Part shown: positions 57,101 through 64,000 of the stretch, piece after piece
Numbering within the stretch: position 1 is the first letter of the stretch
How the letters are laid out: each line of letters starts with the position of its first letter
Assembly: GCA_905178155.1 (NCBI GenBank)
Contig: CAJINV010000004.1
Coordinates: forward strand, 3,947,555-4,011,554
Direction of reading: 5' to 3'
Length of the DNA stretch: 64,000 bases
From: Amoebophrya sp. A120
Lineage: Eukaryota; Sar; Dinophyceae; Syndiniales; Amoebophryaceae
Notes under the pieces: model-generated
The model's input: the letters and a program-made list of their open reading frames with translations, nothing else
Told to the model about the DNA's origin: nothing
The model's database searches: none
Translations under genes and position numbers: made by a program

Positions 57101-60100
57101 AATTGATACGGTTGGAGGAGGAGAAAATCCTTGCTGAGGAGCGGCGACTGGCCGCGGAAATCCGGTTCGAACAAGAGGAACTGGCCAAAGAGGAGGCGCG
57201 GCGGAAGAAATACGAGGAAGAGATGAACTACGAATGGTCGCGGATGCTTTTGAATGACTTTGACTTCGACCGGGCGTGTCTCGCGGCGGAGAAGCGCGCC
57301 GCATTCGAGGCGCAGATGCGCGCCGAGGCAGAGAATCAGCGCCGGATCGCCGAGGAGCGGGCGCGGATCGAGGAGGAGACAAAGAAGGAAAAAGCCCGGC
57401 TGGAAAAAATGCGCGAGGAGGCCAAGAAGGCCGAGGTCGAGCGCCAGCAGGCCGCGCGGTGGGAAAAACGGGAGGCGGTGGAGCGCGAGATGGCGCGGCA
57501 GAGCCAGCTGCTGTTGGAATCGGTCCGGGGGAAGCCCGAACCGGAGGAGGAACGGACGCCCCGGGAGCTGCAAGACATTCTGGAGGGGAAAGAGGTTAGT
57601 ATTACTCCGCGAGACGTGTATGGGGAAGTGAAAATCGAGGTGGACCACGTAGAGGGTACTAAAGATAAATCTGTAGTCGCAGAAGATGGAGAGCTGGTGC
57701 CACAGGACGGGTCTGGGTCGCGCCCGGCATCGTCCTCGCAAGGGTCCGACAAGAAGCGGCCGCGGTCGCGGCAGAGTAGCTCGCGCCCGTCAACCCGGTC
57801 GTCAAACAAAACAACCTCCTCGCGCCGGTCCGCGGCGGGGTTGGGCGCCGAAGGAGTGGGAGGACTACTAGGAACCGGGGGGGAAGAAGTAGGGGTCCCT
57901 GCGTCCGCAACAGGAGGCACATTTGTTCCACAGGAGCAGCCAGGAGGTACCGAGCAAGAGGTTGTGCCTTCCGAACAAACCCGAGCTAGCACTTCTGCTT
58001 CGGCACCTCCAAGAGACGGCCTACTTGCAGGTACAACTAGTGGTGACCCTATTTCCGCATCCGCTTTTGCCCAAGACCAGCACATCAGAGTCGAAAGTAG
58101 AACTACCGAGGATCAACATTCCATGCCCGGGTTGCTCCCATCCGCATCCACACAAGAACAGCAAGTTCTACACGAAGAGCAGCTTCAAGCGGACGACACG
58201 CGGACCGTGACGGACAGCGTGCTTTCCGCGCGCGGGCTGGACACCGCGACGATCACGAGCACGCCGCGGATGCCCAGCGCCCGTGACGGCCGCCACGTAA
58301 TGGAGAAAGACAGTAGTGTCCCGGGGTCCAGCGCCGTCTCCATGTCGGAATCGGAGACGGTGCTCCGCGGCAAGGCGGCGGGGACGCCGAGGGAACCAAC
58401 GGCGTTCGCGGGAGCTATGGAGTTCTCAAGCGCTACATTGTCAGTTGTCACATGATTTGTCAGTAACTACGTGATCAATCTGCTTCGCATGAAGATGTGG
58501 ACCTATGTATCGGTCAAACCACAACCACGACCACACTAATCGGTGAGAAGTTCTTAGCAACTCAGCATGACCATGAACATGATGAGATTTTTGAGAGCGC
58601 AGCAACGCTTTCAAGGCAGCGAAGACATTCTTCACGGAATGACTAGCACACCAAAACACGAACATCAGCAGGCCCCTGATTATCCTAGTCATGCGCCTCA
58701 CATCAATAATCTAGTCTTGAACTACTGCCAAGAAACCAATCACGATCTCACCTTTACAGCGCCGGCGTTCAGAGTTCGGGACTACACATAAACAAATTCG
58801 CGAATGGCATCAAAACAGCCTGGCAAGAACCTGCGTCTGATTTGTAATGCGAGAGGTGCAAGTAGAACCTCACCCCTTTTCTTTTTGGTACCCTTGCGTC
58901 ACAAATTCGTGTACCATTTGAGAATGTAACGCTTGAGAATTCCATAGGCCCGGGCACGAGCTCCGCCGACTCGGACAGTGTGGCGCATCAATCCGCCACG
59001 GAATCCGAGGGGGGCGCGGGGAAAACGAAGAAAGCGAAGAGAACACCCCGGCTGAGTGCGAAGCACGCGCCAATCCCGGAGGAAATGACCGCGCAGCTCG
59101 ACCAGGATGCCGAGGAAGCCGCGACAAAGGCGCGGCTGATGAAGGAGCAGCTGATGGAGAAGCGGCGGCGCGAGGCGGAGGAAAACGGGCTGCCGCCGCC
59201 GCGGGAAGAGGACCTGGATTTTGACGCCTTGGACGAGGAGGAGGAAGACGAGGAGGGGCTGGATACGGACATTGAGGACCGAGAGTTTGTATTGCAAGGA
59301 AAAATCCCCCCTCCCCATATTGAAAACGAGCCCTCCTGAAAATTTGTGATGCACATTTGTGACCACAAATGCAAATCCGCTCTGTCTTGCAAGAAGGCAG
59401 ATCTAGGCTGTCCGCCGCGTTATGTAGGCGATTTGTAATGCCATAAGGCCTACAGGGCAGACGTCTGCCATGCTAGGCGCCTACAGCAGGAGGCCCCTGC
59501 CTTGGCTTGCGATCTGCGTGCAGTGCTCTACTGCAAGACAAATTTGATTTATGTACAGAAATCCCGCATCACAGATTTCCGTTTTGGTATGGGGAGGGGG
59601 GATTTTTCGTTTTGATAGTTCGTCGACTTTCACGACTGGACGCCGAAATCTTCCATGTTTGACACGGAATCCGAGGAAGACTTCCAGCAGGACCGGGCTA
59701 TGAGAGTGCACAACCCCCCCTCCCTCTCATTTGTATAGCAAGAACAGCAATACGAACACCAGCGCACGTGGAGCCACTGCATGACAAATTTTTTGTGTGC
59801 CTAGTGTAGTACTGTTTGGGGTTCATCCGGAATTTGTCATGCAAACAGTGCCACAAGGCAGCGACTGGATTTGGGGTTTTGCATGACAAATGAGGGGGCG
59901 AAGGGGAGTTGTGCACTGTCATACGGGCGGACCTACAGGTAATCAACGACAAGGAGGTGAAGAAGGCCCGCGAGGCGGAGGACCGCGCGGAGCGCATGGG
60001 CAAGACAGTGGAGCGCATGGAGACGCCGCGCACGCCCGAACCCGTGGAGATCGACGTGCTGAACTTTGATCTGGAGTTTGGCACCGCCAAGCCCGGCACC

Positions 60101-61698
60101 GAGTTACGGTTGAAAGTCGCGGAGCGGAAACAGGACCGCCTGGAGCGGAAAACCACGGCAAACATCCGCAAGTCGGTGAGTATGAAGTACGAAAAGGACC
60201 GCTACGAAGAGTACAAGCCGGAAGACCCGAGCACGAAAAAATCCGACATGTTTGGCTCCCCCACGGCGGAAATCAAGGGCTGGCTGAAAGTGCAGAAGAT
60301 GTTTAAGTTCATGGTGGAACTGAAGCACAAAGTAGAAGAACTCCGGTTGGAACGCATGACCCCGGACCAGGTGCACGCTTCTGACGAAAAGGGGAAGTAC
60401 TTTAACTTCTTCCAGCCGGTCCCCTTCCAACTGCCGGAAGATATTCAGTACCGAATCACGAGTACGGGGGAAAAGCGCCGCGTCAAGCTGCCGGAGGAGA
60501 AAATCCGGCTCCGGCAAATCAGCGCGTGCAATGCGGACGAGCGGCTGCGGTACGTGATGAAGAAGCCGGACGCGATCAGTTGGATCTCCATGGTGTACGA
60601 GTGCACGTTTGCGTTTTCGTTCGAAAAAACGATGATGCAGGAAGTGGACCGTGCGATGCAGCGCATGAACCTGGAGCGCGAGCGGCTCGAGGAACTGCAC
60701 ATGAAGTGGCTGACTTTGTTGATCAAGTCGAAATTTGAAAACGGCGAAAAGTCGCCGATGACGAAGGAACTGCAAAAGATGGTGGACCACCTGCGCGAGA
60801 AGCACGAGAGTTGGCGGCCGGAGGAGTCGCTGGAGCGGAACTTCCGGGATGGGGTGAGGTTTATCCAGGGCGTACGGGATGACCCGGAGTTGTGGCGGAT
60901 TTTGATCTATGGATTGCAAATGTGTCTGGGTCTGGGAGGATGCAGCTTGTCATGCCAAATCTGAACGATGCAAAAAATCTGTGTTGCATAATAAATTACC
61001 AACAGCCGACGCTTTTTTCAACAAGTTGAGAGGCAGTTTCTCATGCATGATAGGCATGATAGGGATCCCACAGAATCTGTCATGCTAGTGACTGCATTTC
61101 AGACCTCATGGGTCATGGAAACTGGCATGACAAATCTTGTATCCTTCCAGACCCAGACATATTTGCATTTGATATGATCAAACACCGATCCTTCACCGAC
61201 GAGGAGCTGGAAGTGGATTATCTATTTCCCGACCGGCTCGTCGTGGAGATTCTCGACCCCTTGCGGGTCACACCGGCGAAGTACCAAATGCTGATCAGCA
61301 CGAGCATGTACAACGGAAAATTCTTCATGAAGGAGGAGGAGGCGAAGCAGCAAATCGTGTACCAACTGCGCCCAGAGCCGCTGTCCACGGTGTTGGCCGG
61401 CTACGCGGTGAGGAAGTACAAGTCGGAGGACGACCTGCGAAGGGAACGCATGGTCAAGCAGCGCCGGCGAAACCAGCGGAAGGTCGACCACGATTTCCAG
61501 AACCAGCTGCGGCTGCAGGAGGGCCTCGACATGCTGCCCACGCCGCTCAACACGCCGAGTGAGCCCGACGTGCAGCCGGAGGAGGGTCCACAGATGATCA
61601 GCATGCAGTTGCCCGGGGTGCAAAAGGAGGTCATGATAGAAGTCGAGGACGAAAACAAAATAGTAGAACCAGGCGGAGGGGGGGAAGCAGCGACGTGA
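54159..61698 (+). CDS. g12: 1.86-kaa coiled-coil, low-complexity protein
   Basis: Eight exons (54159-54261, 54455-55544, 55772-56842, 57000-58415, 58952-59289, 59623-59698, 59929-60907, 61180-61698) give about 1863 residues in one frame after removal of seven introners. It starts MGRRKKTKAEEEAEAKAKAE. An ordered segment near residues 110-210 (IECLEWQLGFSDNFCELAAS) is followed by alternating coiled coils. The strongest is exon 4 (57.0-57.6 kb), a continuous Glu/Arg/Lys/Ala heptad helix (VEAAQQRIFEVEERHR; EEARRKKYEEEMNYEWSRML). Ser/Thr/Pro-rich linkers follow. The C-terminal ~460 residues look ordered (NFFQPVPFQLPEDIQYRITS; SWISMVYECTFAFSFEKTMM; DYLFPDRLVVEILDPLRVTP) and match nothing I know. 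A cytoskeletal or scaffold role is only a guess. A piece of exons 6-7 is duplicated in g10. Confidence 0.78.
54262..54449 (+). mobile_element. Introner, family A-like, in g12
   Basis: The termini are TATGCGTTGCAAAAG and CTTTTGCAAAGGATA. The flanks are CCTGG and CCTCG. Removal reads KLKQFLADINKTP. Confidence 0.88.
55545..55766 (+). mobile_element. Introner, family H, in g12
   Basis: The termini are TATGACAATGCACACGAAC and GAGTTGTGCACTTTCATA. The flanking repeat AGTGC is perfect. Removal reads ALASAKRRVAKI. Confidence 0.93.
56843..56994 (+). mobile_element. Introner, family G, in g12
   Basis: The termini are TATCCACAGGAAATTTCCC and GGGAAATTTGTGTTGCATA. The flanking repeat AACGA is perfect. 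Removal reads RVENDKKKRQAEV. Confidence 0.93.
58416..58946 (+). mobile_element. Introner, family F, enlarged, in g12
   Basis: The termini are TATGGAGTTCTCAAGCG and CGCTTGAGAATTCCATA. The flanks are GGAGC and GGCCC (3 of 5). At 531 bp it is twice the family F norm. Removal gives AFAGAGTSSADSD in frame. Confidence 0.85.
59290..59617 (+). mobile_element. Introner, family K, in g12
   Basis: The termini are TATTGCAAGGAAAAATCCCC and GGGGATTTTTCGTTTTGATA. The flanks are GTTTG and GTTCG. It is the only family K member in the window. Removal reads DREFVDFHDWTP. Confidence 0.9.
59699..59923 (+). mobile_element. Introner, family H, in g12 (donor of the g10 copy)
   Basis: The termini are TATGAGAGTGCACAACCCC and GGAGTTGTGCACTGTCATA. 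The flanking repeat CGGGC is perfect (59694-59698 and 59924-59928). The interior and right half are duplicated at 40013-40232 without change. Confidence 0.94.
60908..61174 (+). mobile_element. Introner, family B, in g12
   Basis: The termini are TATGGATTGCAAATGTGTC and CCAGACATATTTGCATTTGATA. The flanking repeat TGATC is perfect (60903-60907 and 61175-61179). Removal reads LWRILIKHRSFTDEE. Confidence 0.94.
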
Positions 61699-62569
61699 AC
61701 GGGAGGACAAGTATAGTTCCAGTTCGGCGAACATATGATAGTCATTTTTCGATCATCCTCAACATCCATATCTGGTTGTACGACTTCAATTGGTTAAATT
61801 TCGGGTTTTGTATCTACATAAAAGTAGAAGTACAGTATCTCTGTCTAAGTATAAGTAAAATACTAGAAATCCTTTTGCTTTTACCTATTTCATGCCTTGT
61901 TCTGTACAGACAAAATGTACCCCATTCCATGTCGAGCAAACGTGAAATTGGTTTCTTTATTCCAAAGTAACAAGTTAGTAGTGTCCGGCGTGGTGGTCTC
62001 CTGCCGTTTGCGTCACAAAAAAATAAATTGGATGCAATACTACCATTCCATGGTAGGGTGTTCGAATTGAAATTTTTCCACCATGCAGAAGATCCAGCGT
62101 GTGGACTACAGTGATCCTTCACTTATTATCAATTTGAAGTTGATAGAAAATCGTCATATATGAATGTTACGAACTTCATCTTCTTCGCCAACCACGTACA
62201 ACTACGGCAGAGTGATTCTAGGTCGACAACTCTGGTCCTTTGCATGAAGATCCATCGATCCGCATAGTACCTCCGTGTCCGTGTACGCTCTTATAGAAGT
62301 ATGTAGGCATCTTCTGTCCACCTTGTTGTCTGCGCGATGTAGTCTCTGTCAACCGGCGACCGCTCCTCTTTCAGTTTCAGGAAAAGCAGCTCGAGTTGAA
62401 ATATGGAGGGACCATCGAATGATCATTTCACCACTACTGGCGGAAAAAATAGCACGTAGCCTCATCTCTTGGCTCTCGAAAACTTCTTCACTCAGCAACA
62501 AGTGAAATTGAACCGCTTTCCCTCTTGTCTTCCGTGGTCTTCAAGTGTGAAAAAGGAAAAACCAGAAAG
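61699..62569. other. Intergenic region between g12 and frataxin
   Basis: About 0.87 kb, AT-rich, no feature recognised. Confidence 0.5.
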
Positions 62570-63504
62570 ATGTTTATCGCCAAGGAGCGTCGTTTCTGCA
62601 AGCCCCTGCTGGAACAGCTTGGGAGGCAAAGATCAGCATGCGGAGCGCCGGCAGTTCCAGGACTGCAGGCAGAGCAAATGTGGATGCGTTTACCAAGCGC
62701 GCCGCGACCACGTGGCAGTAGTCTACGAACAGCACGGGGGATGAATCAACATCAAAGCTATGGGACCACGAGAAGTAGTACCTGCAGCAGACGAGTAGTA
62801 GATCATGCGTCTTTACTGACGAGCTCCGCAAGAACATACTCCACGTTCCTTGCAGCTACGCGCCGATCTTCCAGTTTTCCCAGTCTTGATGTTTCCTCGA
62901 CCACGAGTAATAGATTGGGATTGGCAATTACAGGTATAATTGCAGCAACTCCAACTACCACGCTACCGCTAGTACCAGAAAACGAACCACATCAACAGCC
63001 ACAAAAACGTCGTAGCTTTGCCTCCGCTTCTCGCAAGGACGTGGGGGACGGCGAGGGGGAGAGCAAGCGGATGTCGGAGACGGAATTTCATTCCCTGGCG
63101 GACGACGCGTTGAATGCGTGTTTGGATTTAATCGAGGACCGGAACATCGACGAACAGATCGAGGTATCCTGTGCAAAAGTATCGTACTCGTAGTAATTGC
63201 TTTCATGCATGACAAATATCCCTTTTTGGCTGAATCAGCATGACAAATTCCATTTTCCCTTATGCAAAAACTTGTGATGCGATTTATACTAGTACGATAC
63301 TTTTGCAATGCATACGAGGACTACGACTTGGCGGACGGGGTGCTCAAGATCGTGGTCACCGCGAAGGACCAAATTGTGGTGAACAAGCACAACGCCACGC
63401 AGCAGATCTGGTATTCCAGTCCTTGCGGCGCGCAGTACTTCGACGCGCCGTATGGGGAGCTGGTCGGGGCGCTGGAAAAGGACTTGGGGGAACTGCTGCC
63501 TTGA
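62570..63504 (+). CDS. Frataxin (mitochondrial iron-sulfur cluster assembly)
   Basis: Frataxin/CyaY family, an allosteric partner of the cysteine desulfurase complex in the mitochondrion. Exons 62570-63164 and 63320-63504 give 259 residues from the first ATG. A second in-frame ATG at 62678 starts MWMRLPSAPRPRGSSLRTAR, which looks like a mitochondrial presequence and would give 223 residues; I cannot decide between them. The frataxin fold begins at ETEFHSLADDALNACLDLIE (acidic helix 1), continues after the introner with DYDLADGVLKIVV, and has the diagnostic NKHNATQQIWYSSP strand turn and YFDAPYGE. The acidic ridge and the IW-SSP signature are intact. The introner falls between helix 1 and strand 1. 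Confidence 0.93.
63165..63314 (+). mobile_element. Introner, family A, in frataxin, readable as GT-AG
   Basis: The termini are TATCCTGTGCAAAAG and CTTTTGCAATGCATA. The flanking repeat is CGAGG (63160-63164 and 63315-63319). Since it ends in AGG, boundaries GTATCC..ACGAG are canonical. Removal reads DEQIEDYDLADG. Confidence 0.95.
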
Positions 63505-64000
63505 CAAGTAGGGCGAGCGTTTTGAACAAAAAATGACTTCTATATTGTTGACTCAGAAGAAGAAGATTACTCTAAGCGACTGCGTATCTCTTTGCGTTCT
63601 TTCATATTCGTATGAAAAGGCGACGATGTCGCGCAACGCGAAAATTGATGAAGCTGCGACCTACAACGGACGTGCGTAGTAGTCGCGCTTTTGGTGTCAG
63701 TGTCTTCCACTCGACGCTGTTTCCTTCGATGTGGTCTGGGAATTGTTGTTCAGCCACTGTGGTCAATACCGAGCCAAATTTCTCCAGTCAATCGGCAAGC
63801 GAAGGGCCGAGCTATCTCACAAGCGGGACAAAGTGCCGCGCATTCGCGGCGCCATGGCCATTGGTAGCCTCGTGGGCGTTCGCTTGGGCGGTAGTCCCAA
63901 GGGGGAGGGGCGCGAGGCGGGCAACGGGACCCCGAAGCCGCCGCAGTCGCGTGCGAAAGCACAGGCCCGCCTGCTCTGTGTTGCTTGGCGCCCCGGCGCT
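63505..64000. other. Gap after frataxin to the window end
   Basis: The last 250 bases turn GC-rich and may begin another gene (CCATGGCCATTGG near 63853), but no domain is recognisable. Confidence 0.35.

Noticed and set aside
58567-58791. Small frame inside the enlarged family F introner of g12
   Set aside because: It lies wholly between matched introner termini and its removal is needed to keep the g12 frame; no domain.

Overview
The window is nuclear DNA of a eukaryote. It carries 13 recognisable protein-coding loci, all on the + strand, and I see no bacterial-style operons. The recognisable proteins are eukaryotic: methionine aminopeptidase 2, an SRSF1-like splicing factor, tRNA adenosine deaminase ADAT1, a calpain and frataxin. 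The outstanding property is intron structure. I count about 54 short inverted-repeat elements that begin with TAT, end with ATA, and are flanked by a 5-bp direct repeat. In almost every case, deleting the element plus one repeat copy restores the reading frame of the host gene exactly. These are introner (introner-like) elements, meaning mobile elements that behave as introns. Their density, the many non-GT/AG boundaries and the one-directional gene order best fit a dinoflagellate-lineage parasite such as Amoebophrya (Syndiniales), for which invasive non-canonical introns have been reported. The host assignment is inference.

Introner families are named here by their termini. A: TATCCTGTGCAAAAG..CTTTTGCAATGCATA (~150 bp). 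B: TATCAAATGC..GTCTGGGTCTGG..CCAGACCCAGAC..TTTGATA (~260-310 bp). C: TATCCTGTGTAAAAACG..TTTTTACACAGGATA (~285 bp). D: CACCCATCCCCATCC inverted (~110 bp). E: TATGCAAGAAAAAAA..TTTTTTTCTTGCATA. F: TATGGGGCTCTCAA..TTGAGAATCCCATA. G: TATCCACAG..ATTTGTATTGCATA. H: TATGACAGTGCAC..GTGCACTTTCATA. I: TATGGAACTGTCAGG..CCTGACACTCCCATA. J: TATCGTACGAAAAAGC..TTTTTCATACGATA. K: TATTGCAAGGAAAAATC..GATTTTTCGTTTTGATA. A few ordinary GT-AG spliceosomal introns coexist with them.

Layout: g1 (1-843, 3' end of an unknown gene); g2 (1280-3779, Cys-rich protein); a repeat-rich gap with a purine/pyrimidine block bounded by 68-bp direct repeats; g3 (6543-10026, multi-pass membrane protein); g4 MetAP2 (11350-14117); g5 SRSF1-like factor (15633-17877); g6 (19439-26077, protein with a 2OG-Fe(II)-oxygenase-like core and a 1.5-kb introner); g7 ADAT1 (27307-29762); g8 EF-hand protein (30573-31498); g9 calpain (32705-37823, nine introners); g10 (39036-42897, mosaic locus carrying a duplicated piece of g12); a satellite region (45.06-46.83 kb); g11 (47232-51430, with a nested retroelement-like insertion inside an introner); a palindromic repeat field (52.4-53.5 kb); g12 (54159-61698, 1.86-kaa coiled-coil protein); g13 frataxin (62570-63504).

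The genes form no obvious pathway. What unites the window is the introner invasion. Duplications between g10 and g12, and within g10, give two filled/empty site pairs. These show the insertion products directly: TAT...ATA plus a 5-bp target-site duplication.
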